The position numbers were made by a program, and so were the translations under genes. Under the pieces are notes generated by a model that worked only from the letters and a program-made list of their open reading frames with translations, searched no databases and was not told the origin of the DNA. From the NCBI GenBank assembly GCA_030377895.1, contig JAUCGB010000032.1:1-38800 (forward strand): a DNA stretch of 38,800 nt. The letters run 5' to 3'. Of the stretch, positions 15,158-22,629 are shown piece by piece. The stretch comes from Anaerolineales bacterium HSG24 (GTDB lineage: Bacteria; Chloroflexota; Anaerolineae; 4572-78; J111). Within the stretch, counting starts at the first letter, position 1, and each line of letters starts with the position of its first letter.

Positions 15158-15421
15158 ATGAACGTTATTCAGGTCAACTTTGAACTACCCGTTTTTTTAA
15201 TCCATCAAATTGGGTTAGACACAAAAACGATTAACGACGAAGTCAAACGAATGTTTGCTCTGTTTTTATATGAACATCAGTATATTTCGCTGGGTAAAGC
15301 TTGTGAACTTAGTGGATTTAGCCTATGGGAATTTACAGAGATGAATCAGCAATTAAATATCGAAATAGCATACACAGATGATGATTTACAGGACGACTTA
15401 ACGAGGTTGGTAGATGTCTAA
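15158..15421 (+). CDS. UPF0175-family antitoxin, second copy
   Basis: This 87-residue protein contains FLYEHQYISLGKACELSGFS, the UPF0175 motif. It is much diverged from the copy at 10851. AGAAGAGGAGTTATGCC provides the ribosome-binding site, and this leader is part of a 30-bp segment also present at 20169-20198. The gene overlaps the start of a dead toxin fragment at 15414. It is probably an orphan antitoxin. Confidence 0.75.
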   Translation: MNVIQVNFELPVFLIHQIGLDTKTINDEVKRMFALFLYEHQYISLGKACELSGFSLWEFTEMNQQLNIEIAYTDDDLQDDLTRLVDV

Positions 15422-15437
15422 GGTAGTGATTGCTTGA
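15414..15437 (+). pseudogene. Toxin stub after UPF0175 antitoxin
   Basis: ATG at 15414 gives MSKVVIA and then TGA. This resembles the first residues of PIN-like partners of UPF0175 (M-x-VVIADT-). The catalytic Asp would be the next residue, but the codon is a stop. The 40 bases beyond contain no further recognisable toxin sequence. It is short evidence, supported mainly by position. Confidence 0.4.
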
Positions 15438-15482
15438 TTGGGATGGAATTGAGGAAGTGAAAATACGACGGGGTGAACGGGC

Positions 15483-15959
15483 ATGAATCAACCATATAAT
15501 CACAAAAATATCCGCAAATTACTTAAACAGAGTTTTCGAGGTGATACGTTGCTCATCTTTTGCTACGACTCGCCTGATTTTTACAGCGTTTATGCTGATT
15601 TAACACAGCCTATTCCTCGCAAAAAGTTAGCCAAACGACTCATCAATTTTGCCCTTGAAGAAGAGTTGATGGAGAAATTATTGGCAATGTTAAAAAAACG
15701 CAACCCCAAGCAGTACCGTGCTTATCCACCCTATCGTCAACCTGTGGCAACCAAAGCAGGGGTGAAACTTAAAGGGACATTCAAGCGCACCACCATCAGC
15801 GGACTGGCCGGGCGGGATATTTTGCTGGGGGTCAAACACCCTCGGCGAGATGATCCGACCACACCCGGCATTGATGCTGAGGGTGAATTTGAAGATGTCG
15901 ATATCAGCCAGATTGCTGGACGAGATATTGTAACTAACGATAATACTGAGGATAATTAA
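15483..15959 (+). CDS. Effector-associated domain (EAD) protein
   Basis: This 158-residue protein has an N-terminal half (IRKLLKQSF, LLIFCYDSPDFYSVYADL, LAKRLINFALEEELMEKLLA, RNPKQY) that fits the effector-associated, death-like domains of prokaryotic conflict systems (L--AFSDEEL--FC-D-P-F--VY...NP--Y). These domains recruit an effector to a sensor bearing a matching EAD. The C-terminal half has two turns of the type ISGLAGRDI and ISQIAGRDI, a motif also seen in the next protein (QVAGGSIISTGDI). Its stop overlaps the start of the STAND gene (TAATG), so they are co-translated. I infer an adaptor or docking role. Confidence 0.7.
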   Translation: MNQPYNHKNIRKLLKQSFRGDTLLIFCYDSPDFYSVYADLTQPIPRKKLAKRLINFALEEELMEKLLAMLKKRNPKQYRAYPPYRQPVATKAGVKLKGTFKRTTISGLAGRDILLGVKHPRRDDPTTPGIDAEGEFEDVDISQIAGRDIVTNDNTEDN

Positions 15960-16852
15960 TGTGGCACTTACCTATTGCCGTTAATCGCAACAAAGAACAT
16001 ATCTTATTCCAGCAGATGTTGACTGGACAGAAATCCCACCGTATCTTGAGTCTATGCGCCGAGGGAGGACAGGGTAAATCATGGCTGTTGGATAGTTTCT
16101 CTCATCATTGCCGTCAAAGTAACACCCCGCGTGGTTTAGTGCGCTTTGCCTCTGACCAACCCACTGACCCGTTGGACTGCATGCGTAATCTGGCGGAGCA
16201 TCTGGGAGAAACTCATTTTGCTGAGTTTCATCAGCTTGATTATGAGTTGCATCATCCCCAAGCGGTGATTAATATCGCGGCTCACAGCGTGGAAACGGCG
16301 GTTTCAATTGAGGCCACTGTGACGGAACAGTCATCTATCAAACAGGTGGCGGGTGGCAGTATCATCTCCACCGGAGATATAACGGTCAATCCCAATCAAT
16401 CCCCCGAACATCGAGCCTACGTGTTGCGCCGCTTAACCAAAGTTTTCAAACAAGCCTTGACCACCCTAGCCGAATCTAGTCCGGTTGTATTGCTGTTTGA
16501 TGCTTTTGAGCATGTCCCCAGCACAACGGCGGATTGGGTGCAAAAGGAACTGTTGAGCCTGATTCGTTCTGCCACCGTGCCTAATTTGGTGGTGGTGCTG
16601 GCTGGACGGCCTAAAGCACATCCATCGAACCTGAGCAACCCCCACGAGTGGCAAGGTTGGTTGAAAGAACTAAAAAGGCTCAGTCCCTTTACATCGGAAG
16701 AAGTCCAACTCTACTTTATAGAACGGTGTCAACTCCATCATCTCGACCCGGAAACTGTCTACAAAGCCTATTACGAACCATGCAAAAACAACCCCATGTT
16801 GATGGGACAATTAGCTGAAAGTTGGCAAGTGAACGAATGGAACGACCTATAA
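15959..16852 (+). CDS. STAND NTPase, N-terminal part (frameshifted gene)
   Basis: These 297 residues hold the Walker A motif EGGQGKS (35-41) and Walker B VVLLFDAFEH (176-185), followed by LVVVLAGRPK (sensor-like) and a winged-helix start at NNPMLMGQLAES. Such NTPases act as switches that sense invasion. Between the Walker motifs is an inserted QVAGGSIISTGDI turn, as in the EAD protein. After AES the frame becomes nonsense (WQVNEWNDL) and stops, while the expected continuation lies in another frame from about 16822. One missing base in GAAAGTTGGCAAGT would explain this. The gene is therefore either inactive, corrected by slippage, or affected by an assembly error. Confidence 0.8.
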   Translation: MWHLPIAVNRNKEHILFQQMLTGQKSHRILSLCAEGGQGKSWLLDSFSHHCRQSNTPRGLVRFASDQPTDPLDCMRNLAEHLGETHFAEFHQLDYELHHPQAVINIAAHSVETAVSIEATVTEQSSIKQVAGGSIISTGDITVNPNQSPEHRAYVLRRLTKVFKQALTTLAESSPVVLLFDAFEHVPSTTADWVQKELLSLIRSATVPNLVVVLAGRPKAHPSNLSNPHEWQGWLKELKRLSPFTSEEVQLYFIERCQLHHLDPETVYKAYYEPCKNNPMLMGQLAESWQVNEWNDL

Positions 16853-18219
16853 ACATACCAGACGACCCCAATGAGGCCACCGCCCAGCTAACTTTAGAGA
16901 TTATCAACCGAGTAGCGGGTAGTAATGAGCATTTGGCGGAACTGATTCGCGCTACCGCCTTGCCCCACCGCTTTGATGTGTCCGTGATTGAAGCCTTACA
17001 AGCCGAATTTGATCCGAAAATTAACAGCGCCAAACTGTTTGAACGGTTGAAAACCTTCTCCTTCACTACCGAGGTGGACGAACAAACCTTAACCTACCAT
17101 GAGAAATCCCGCGAGGCGATTTTACTGTTTTGGCGCGAGCCAGAAAACATGGCTCGGTATGTTTATTTTAGTAGGTTGTTGAAGGTATATTTTGAGACCC
17201 AAGTGGATGAATTTGAGGCGTTGTATCATTGGTTTGTGGTGGATGCGGATGTGGCGTTTGTAGCATCAGAAGCATTAAGTAAACAGTTTTTCAAGATTCA
17301 ATACCGATTAACTGAGACCGAAGTTCTTGTTCGAACGCTTGATGAGCAAAAATGGCAATTTACAGATGAACAACTTCATACTCTTGTTTTTACAAAAGCT
17401 CGTTTATATCAAATGTTATCCAATTGGGAACTGGCAATATCTCATTACAAGAGTATCTTAAACAAGAAAGATTTTCTTACACCAAAAGTAAAGGCTGCTT
17501 CTCTATCTGGAATAGGGTCTTGTCTAATGTATCTAAAACGAGATAATGAAGCAATAATAGCACTCCAAGAATCTATAGATATAGCTAGAAAACACAACGA
17601 GGTTTCAGATATTTTGATAAGTACCTTAATAACACTTGGAGCACATTATCTGCATCGTTTTAGTGAATCAGATAATAAATCTAAAACTATTTCTACACTA
17701 AAAGAGGCTTTAGTTTTATCGGAAACTCACTCTCAGAAACTTGCCCAATGTAATATCTTAAGTTTATTGGGAGTAGCGTACAGAATGTTAGAAAAAAAAG
17801 ATACAGCTGTCGATTATCAGCTGAGGGCTTTAGAAATTTTGGATGAAAAGGATTCGTTTATATACCGAGTACGGGTTTTAAGGCGGTTAGCTCTTGCTTA
17901 TGTATATATAGATGATACCCCAAAAGCTATAAAATATATGGATGAAGCATTGGCCATTAGTTTAAAGAGCGGTAGTAACCTTAGCTTATTGTCAGTATAT
18001 CGCTCGTTTGGGGATTTATATAAAAAGACAAAACAATTCTTAGTCTCAATAGATTATTATGAAAAGGCACTGCCTATAGCTATAGACATTGAAGCATATA
18101 CTATTGTGATAGATTTACTAAATAATCTAATAAATGTCTGCCGAGAGGTAAAAGAAGAATCAAAATTAAATTTTTATTCTAAGAAGTTAAATAATTTACG
18201 CCAAAAGCTAGATGTTTAA
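16822..18219 (+). CDS. STAND NTPase, C-terminal TPR part (frameshifted gene)
   Basis: This frame continues the preceding NTPase: DDPNEATAQLTLEIINRVAG, ALPHRFDVSVIEAL and a winged-helix segment. From about residue 180 on come tetratricopeptide repeats (QMLSNWELAISHYKSIL, GIGSCLMYLKRDNEAIIAL, ALAYVYIDDTPKAI, SFGDLYKKTKQFLVSIDYYE). TPRs usually sense or bind a partner protein. A separate start is possible only at TTG 16822 or ATG 16837, neither with a convincing ribosome-binding site, which supports a broken single gene. From about 17.3 kb the DNA is notably AT-rich. The radical SAM gene begins 22 bp beyond its end. Confidence 0.75.
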   Translation: MASERMERPINIPDDPNEATAQLTLEIINRVAGSNEHLAELIRATALPHRFDVSVIEALQAEFDPKINSAKLFERLKTFSFTTEVDEQTLTYHEKSREAILLFWREPENMARYVYFSRLLKVYFETQVDEFEALYHWFVVDADVAFVASEALSKQFFKIQYRLTETEVLVRTLDEQKWQFTDEQLHTLVFTKARLYQMLSNWELAISHYKSILNKKDFLTPKVKAASLSGIGSCLMYLKRDNEAIIALQESIDIARKHNEVSDILISTLITLGAHYLHRFSESDNKSKTISTLKEALVLSETHSQKLAQCNILSLLGVAYRMLEKKDTAVDYQLRALEILDEKDSFIYRVRVLRRLALAYVYIDDTPKAIKYMDEALAISLKSGSNLSLLSVYRSFGDLYKKTKQFLVSIDYYEKALPIAIDIEAYTIVIDLLNNLINVCREVKEESKLNFYSKKLNNLRQKLDV

Positions 18220-18241
18220 GGTTGTCAAAAGGAGATTTGCT

Positions 18242-19474
18242 ATGAAGAAGTCATCAATATTTAATAAAAAATACAGCCGTAATACTAATTACGGTAATAC
18301 TGATTATGATTGTGATGATTGTGCTTGTGATTGTGCTTGTGATTGTGATTGTGCTTGTGATTGTGACTATGATTGTGTCGACTACGCCAGCGTCCCCAAC
18401 CTCACCGCCTGGCTCCACATCACCAATGCCTGCCCATTGGGATGCCATTACTGCTACATCCAAAAATCGAATGATGCCATGCCGTTTGAAGTGGGGCAAA
18501 AGGCCATCCAGACTGTATTTCAGGAAGCCCTCAAACATGGCTACCAAGTTGTCAAACTGAAATATGCCGGTGGGGAGCCAACGCTTAACTTTGGGCTTGT
18601 GGAAGCCTTACATCAGCAGGCGCACCAGTTAGCCGACCAACATGGTTTACAACTGGATGAAGTGTTGCTGACCAGTGGGGTTATGTCCGCGCAAGTACAG
18701 CAACGGCTCATAAAGATGGGCATGCGGGTCATGGTCTCGCTGGATGGGCTAGGTATGGAGCATGATAACAATCGGCCTCTGCTCAGTGGCTTGCCCACCG
18801 CACACATGGCACGGGAAAGCCTCATCGCTCTCAAACAAGCCGAAGTGTCGGTGGTCGTCTCCATCACCGTGACGCGGCAACCGGCTCATAGTTTAATTGC
18901 CCTCATGGAGTTTCTACTGGAATGGGAGATTCCGTTTAGCCTCAGCTTTGCCCGCGATAATGCCGCTTTTCCCAATCGGGAGCAGTTCATGCCCTACAAT
19001 GAGCAGTTGATAACTACCATGCAGGTCATCATCAACCATTTTGCTCAAAAGCCGTCTCGTCAATCGTTGCTCCATGCTCTCACCGACCGGGCCAATTTGG
19101 GGCAGGAGCATCACTACACATGTGCCGTGGGGCGTAACTATCTGGTAATCGACCATCAGGGTAACATCGCCATGTGTCAGCAGGAGATGCAAACCCCCAT
19201 CACCACCATTTATGAAGCTGACCCCCTGTCCAAAGTCATCAACAACGACATCGGTATCAAAAATCTACCCGTTGATGAAAAAGAGGGCTGTCGAGATTGT
19301 GAGTGGAAATATTACTGTGCCGGAGGCTGTGCGGCGTTGACTACCAAAGTTTATGGGCGGCCTGATACCCGCTCCCCGTTTTGTGAGGTCTATAAAACGA
19401 TTTTTCCAGAGGTGATACGATTGGAGGCGGCAAGAGAGATTATCGAATGGAGCGAATCTGCGAATGGCAAATAG
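18242..19474 (+). CDS. Radical SAM/SPASM peptide maturase-like enzyme with Cys-Asp-rich N-terminus
   Basis: This is a 410-residue product. I take the ATG at 18242, preceded by AAAGGAGATTTGCT. Residues 22-45 are an alternating Cys/Asp/Ala tract with ten cysteines. Next comes the radical SAM domain: LHITNACPLGCHYCY (C64, C68, C71 for the 4Fe-4S cluster), AGGEPTLN and VSLDG. A C-terminal SPASM domain binds auxiliary clusters (C-V at about 295, GNIAMCQQEM, CRDCEWKYYCAGGCA, SPFCEVYK). SPASM enzymes of this type modify ribosomal peptides, often by joining side chains. The N-terminal tract looks like a built-in substrate or cluster ligand. It lies directly after the STAND/TPR gene. No separate precursor peptide gene was found. 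Confidence 0.85.
   Translation: MKKSSIFNKKYSRNTNYGNTDYDCDDCACDCACDCDCACDCDYDCVDYASVPNLTAWLHITNACPLGCHYCYIQKSNDAMPFEVGQKAIQTVFQEALKHGYQVVKLKYAGGEPTLNFGLVEALHQQAHQLADQHGLQLDEVLLTSGVMSAQVQQRLIKMGMRVMVSLDGLGMEHDNNRPLLSGLPTAHMARESLIALKQAEVSVVVSITVTRQPAHSLIALMEFLLEWEIPFSLSFARDNAAFPNREQFMPYNEQLITTMQVIINHFAQKPSRQSLLHALTDRANLGQEHHYTCAVGRNYLVIDHQGNIAMCQQEMQTPITTIYEADPLSKVINNDIGIKNLPVDEKEGCRDCEWKYYCAGGCAALTTKVYGRPDTRSPFCEVYKTIFPEVIRLEAAREIIEWSESANGK
18305..18379 (+). repeat. In-frame GATTGTGCTTGT-type tandem repeat
   Basis: Within the radical SAM gene, 6- and 12-bp units GATTGT and GCTTGT alternate and encode Asp-Cys and Ala-Cys. The units are almost perfect at DNA level, so copy number can change by slippage in steps of two residues without frameshift. 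Confidence 0.85.
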
Positions 19475-19510
19475 CGAAATTGTTGATTATCATTCGTAGG
19501 AGGACACAAA

Positions 19511-19639
19511 ATGAGTGAACTAAAGATAGCCCCCGTTCATCCGGGAGAAATGCTAAGCGAAGAGTTTTTGATACCGTTAGAGATTTCACCAAAAAAATTG
19601 GCTCAAGCGATTAATATGGCATGGTTCATTACCCGTTGA
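19511..19639 (+). pseudogene. HigA-like antitoxin, N-terminal fragment
   Basis: ATG 19511, after AGGAGGACACAAA, gives APVHPGEMLSEEFLIPLEIS, then PKKLAQAINMA, the typical start of HigA-type XRE antitoxins (HPGE-L-EEFL-P). After NMA the sequence becomes unrelated and stops at 19637-19639. The rest of an HTH is found in another frame from about 19769, starting again at LEVSPRKLATAINIS. The overlap (LEIS/LEVS) shows that the two pieces are from two homologous genes or a partial duplication, not a simple break. Confidence 0.75.
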
Positions 19640-19663
19640 GTTTGCTTTACAAATAAAACTATT

Positions 19664-19763
19664 GTAGGTGACGCTTGTAGCGTCACTAGTTTGCTTAATA
19701 AACGCCGTAATACCTCAAGCAATACAGGTGAACGATTATTGTCACGCTACAAGCGTGACCTAC
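19664..19763. repeat. Nested palindrome element in broken HigA gene
   Basis: The outer arms at 19664-19686 and 19741-19763 are 23 bp long and inverted, with two differences. Each arm is itself a hairpin of the type GTGACGCT-TGT-AGCGTCAC. The two differences between the arms preserve base pairing within each hairpin. The same hairpin occurs twice at 26854-26906. No coding capacity. I see no target duplication. Confidence 0.7.
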
Positions 19764-19768
19764 ATCGT

Positions 19769-20021
19769 CTTGGAGGTTTCACCGAGAAAATTGGCTACAG
19801 CAATTAATATCTCAATTCAGCAGATTGATGACCTTGTCACAGGTCATCAATCTGTCACGGCTGATATTGCGTTACGGTTGGCCCGCTATTTAGGTACATC
19901 CGCTGAGTTATGGATGAATTTACAGGCATTGTATGATCTGGAGCGCACTCGTGGTGAGTTAGCCGAACAGATTGAACGCGAGATTAAACCGTTTAGACAC
20001 GCTGTTCCGGTGATGGTTTAG
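19769..20021 (+). pseudogene. HigA-like antitoxin, C-terminal part
   Basis: The frame encodes LEVSPRKLATAINIS, then an HTH and tail typical of HigA (IQQIDDLVTGHQSVTADIAL, RLARYLGTSAELWMNLQALY). All features from helix 1 onward are present, but the normal N-terminus (HPGE-L-EEF) is absent. Upstream in the same frame is repeat-derived sequence. No HigB-type RelE toxin gene is seen adjacent. It could be translated from an internal start but probably no longer functions as a full antitoxin. Confidence 0.7.
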
Positions 20022-20060
20022 GCGAATTTGCGAATTGCGAATATAAAAAAGGAGTTACAA

Positions 20061-20207
20061 ATGACCACAACTATGACCTCATACAGCATCGAACTGCCAA
20101 GTACGGCTTTTTCTGCCTTACGTAAGCCACCGGCTGAGTTTATTCAAGAGATGAAATACACGCCGGATATATTAGAAGAGGAGTTACGCCATGAACGTAT
20201 TGCGTAG
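20061..20207 (+). CDS. Small protein, possible truncated antitoxin
   Basis: This is a 48-residue frame with a good ribosome-binding site (AAAAAAGGAGTTACAA). It begins MTTTMTSYSIELPSTAFSAL and continues RKPPAEFIQEMKYTPDIL, EEELRHERIA. The N-terminal pattern (SIELP---F--L--P--EF-QEM) resembles the start of UPF0175 or similar antitoxins, but the diagnostic GKAAEL motif is missing. Its last 30 bp match, with one difference, the leader of the UPF0175 gene at 15158, indicating recombination between the two places. Function unknown. Confidence 0.5.
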   Translation: MTTTMTSYSIELPSTAFSALRKPPAEFIQEMKYTPDILEEELRHERIA

Positions 20208-20257
20208 AACGTAGAACGTTTTTTCACGCAACACGCCCCATGCAAGGAATTATAGAA

Positions 20258-21355
20258 ATGTATGATGAAATAACAGAAGTTATCGAGCCAACATACCAAA
20301 TATCAGTCGAAACGATAAATCCTTATGAGTTGAGGAAGGATATTGTCGCCGCGTTTAATAGGGGTGAGATTCATACTGCTGAAAACGGTCTACAAAGCCA
20401 AGCCGGCACCCACGATATCCAAGCCTTAAACCGAGCGATTTATCATAAAATTCAAAATGAGGTCAGTTTATTGGGGATTATTGCTAGGCGGTTAGCCACC
20501 AAAAACCCCGATAATAAAACCTTGGCGGCCATTGTAGAGGATATTACCTACATCTCTATCGGGATTACCGAGCGTCGAGACACCGAGAAGGCCCGGATTC
20601 AAGTTGTACCCGTAGATAATTATCGTCATGTGGTCGAAGCTATCTCCCAAACAGCGCATGATATTGCTGATTTTGTGAACAATGAGTTGGCGGTGGTCCG
20701 GATGCGGGTTCAGCGAACCATCCGAAAACAGCCCACAGACGACCCAAGCCAAACAAAGCTAGAAAAGCTACTCCAGCAAATCATCTACACCGAAACAGCC
20801 CTAAACGATTTGAAATCGATCAATGAGGGGATTACCCTCAAGATGACCAACTTCCAAATCAAAGAACTGTTTGAATCGTGGCAAGCCACGCCTGAGCTAA
20901 ACAATGCCACGCTTGAGATTACCATGTCGAATGGTGATAACTGGTTTGTGGGTGACATGTTAAAAATTCGTAGTTTTATCAGTGAACTGATAGAAAATGC
21001 CCTCAAATATAATCCTGACCAGCCTGATTTAACCATTCAGCTTACCACTCAAGATGTGGATGGTTTGCCAGCCCCCATAATGGGGCTAACCTCCCAACGG
21101 TATCGCAAAATTACCAGTGAAAAACGGTATCTGAACCTCACGGTAAGTGATAATGGGCAAGGTGTTTCTGATGACAAAAAGAAATGGATTTTCCTGCCCC
21201 TCCATAGTACCTCAAACGAGAGTGGCGGTGGGGTTGGCTTATTTATCATCTTCCGTACTCTTAAGGAGATGCGCGGCTACATCATTGAAACAGGTACACA
21301 TGGAGCAAAATTTGAGATATATATTCCCTATATTGAAAGAGGAGTAGCATCATGA
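20258..21355 (+). CDS. Sensor histidine kinase, cytoplasmic
   Basis: I favour the ATG at 20258 (AAGGAATTATAGAA upstream) over 20240, giving 365 residues. A possible dimerisation/phosphoacceptor helix contains YHKIQNEVSLLGIIARR. The C-terminal ATPase has the N-box ELIENALKYNPD, G1 DNGQGV and G2 GGGVGLFII. No membrane segment or recognisable sensor domain is present, so it would sense a cytoplasmic signal or protein. It overlaps the next gene by 4 bp (ATGA). This tight link and the receiver domain downstream make them a two-component pair. Assignment of the phosphorylated His is tentative. Confidence 0.8.
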   Translation: MYDEITEVIEPTYQISVETINPYELRKDIVAAFNRGEIHTAENGLQSQAGTHDIQALNRAIYHKIQNEVSLLGIIARRLATKNPDNKTLAAIVEDITYISIGITERRDTEKARIQVVPVDNYRHVVEAISQTAHDIADFVNNELAVVRMRVQRTIRKQPTDDPSQTKLEKLLQQIIYTETALNDLKSINEGITLKMTNFQIKELFESWQATPELNNATLEITMSNGDNWFVGDMLKIRSFISELIENALKYNPDQPDLTIQLTTQDVDGLPAPIMGLTSQRYRKITSEKRYLNLTVSDNGQGVSDDKKKWIFLPLHSTSNESGGGVGLFIIFRTLKEMRGYIIETGTHGAKFEIYIPYIERGVAS

Positions 21356-22434
21356 GTGACTTAAACACTAGCAATATCGAATTGTTAGTTGTGGAGGATA
21401 ATCCACGTTATCTTGCTATGATAATTGAGATTTTACAGGAAGATTATGGCTACCAACATCTTGAGGTCGCCCGTAGTGAAGGCGAAGCAGAAGCGAAAAT
21501 TGAACAAAACCAATTTCATATAATTATAGCTGATATGCGATTAGAAAATAGCGATAGTGGCTTTACCATACTTGAAAAAGTGGAGCAACGTAATATCACT
21601 TCTTTCGTCATTATACTCACTGCTAACGACACTGTTGCAGATTGTCGAAAAGCCTTTAAAGCCAGTGCATGGGATTATATTTCAAAAAACATGCGAGGTA
21701 ATCCAATTGAAACATTACATAATTCTATCCAGTCTGCGATAGCTTACTTAAATCAACGAAATGCCAATAATGATAACATCTGGATAACAGAGAATATTAG
21801 CACATTGATAGACACTTATGGCAATAGTTCTTATATTGGGGTTATAAATAAGGCTGTTATTAGCCACGCGAAAGTAGAAGAGGATTTAATTAATCAACTA
21901 CGCAACTTAAAAATTCCTTTATCTCTGCCCATCATCCAAAAAATCGGCGACTCGGTAGCCGAGATAATTGAACGGGGTGAAGGTGGCATTGTGGAGTTTA
22001 AAAGCACTCTGCAATGGGATATACGGCAAAATCAGGCCAATACTCATCTGCGGTTTGCCTCGCTCAAAACCATTGCCGCTTTTTTGAACGCAAGTGGCGG
22101 AACGCTACTGATAGGGGTTAAAGATGAGGGGACAATCTTTGGACTTGAAAAAGATTATAGTTTACTTGGTAGTCGTCCTAATCGTGATGGATTTGAGCAG
22201 AAGTTAACCAGTCTGATTAATGACCGTTTAGGAGCGTCTTTTGCCCATTATATCACCTTTCAACTCGATGAAATTGAAGAAAAGGATGTCTGTCGGGTGA
22301 CAGTCAAGCCAGCCAATGAGCCATGTTTTATGAATGACCAAGGGGGCAAGAAGTTCTATGCTCGTTTGGGTAGCACAACTCGGCAACTAGATGTGGAAGA
22401 GGCATACCGTTATATTCGAGGACATTGGGAATAA
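21352..22434 (+). CDS. Response regulator fused to AlbA_2/Schlafen-type domain
   Basis: This is a 360-residue product. Residues about 10-130 are a receiver domain: LLVVEDNPR (acidic pocket), IIIADMRLEN (phospho-Asp in ADM), ILTAND (Thr) and the Lys in DYISKN. After a linker of about 70 residues comes an AlbA_2 (Schlafen-like) domain with GEGGIVEFKSTLQWD, KTIAAFLNASGGTLLIGV, the D-G-I-GL-KD pattern and FYARLGSTTRQL. AlbA_2 domains bind nucleic acid or ATP and appear in bacterial regulators and defence proteins. This output domain is uncommon for response regulators. Partner: the histidine kinase overlapping upstream. Confidence 0.85.
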   Translation: MSDLNTSNIELLVVEDNPRYLAMIIEILQEDYGYQHLEVARSEGEAEAKIEQNQFHIIIADMRLENSDSGFTILEKVEQRNITSFVIILTANDTVADCRKAFKASAWDYISKNMRGNPIETLHNSIQSAIAYLNQRNANNDNIWITENISTLIDTYGNSSYIGVINKAVISHAKVEEDLINQLRNLKIPLSLPIIQKIGDSVAEIIERGEGGIVEFKSTLQWDIRQNQANTHLRFASLKTIAAFLNASGGTLLIGVKDEGTIFGLEKDYSLLGSRPNRDGFEQKLTSLINDRLGASFAHYITFQLDEIEEKDVCRVTVKPANEPCFMNDQGGKKFYARLGSTTRQLDVEEAYRYIRGHWE

Positions 22435-22504
22435 AATTTGCGAATGGGTGAATAGCTCATCTCTCCACCTAGTCATCGGATGAGTAGATTTTAGTATATT
22501 TATA

Positions 22505-22608
22505 GATGTTCAGATAAACATTTTCAGCCGTTACCTTCCCGCAAGTTTAGAACTTGCGGGAAGGTTGGTCTTGAATTGAAAACCATTATCTGAAAGACTG
22601 TATAAACG
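22505..22608. repeat. MITE-like element with palindromic core
   Basis: TATAGATGTTCAGATAA-like left end and the right end TTATCTGAAAGACTGTA form imperfect inverted termini. The right end is the same as in the element at 26828-26933. The core at 22534-22564 is a perfect hairpin CCTTCCCGCAAGTT-TAG-AACTTGCGGGAAGG. Compared with the hairpins at 25.78 and 26.77 kb it shows paired changes (CCTT/AAGG against CCTA/TAGG) that keep the stem intact. It lies between two convergent genes and may serve both as terminator. Confidence 0.6.
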
Positions 22609-22629
22609 ACTGATTCTGGCTATCGATTC

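Noticed and set aside
15483..15959. Possible antitoxin role for this gene because antitoxin genes precede it
   Set aside because: The sequence fits an effector-associated domain and the stop/start overlap links it to the STAND gene, not to the UPF0175 gene.
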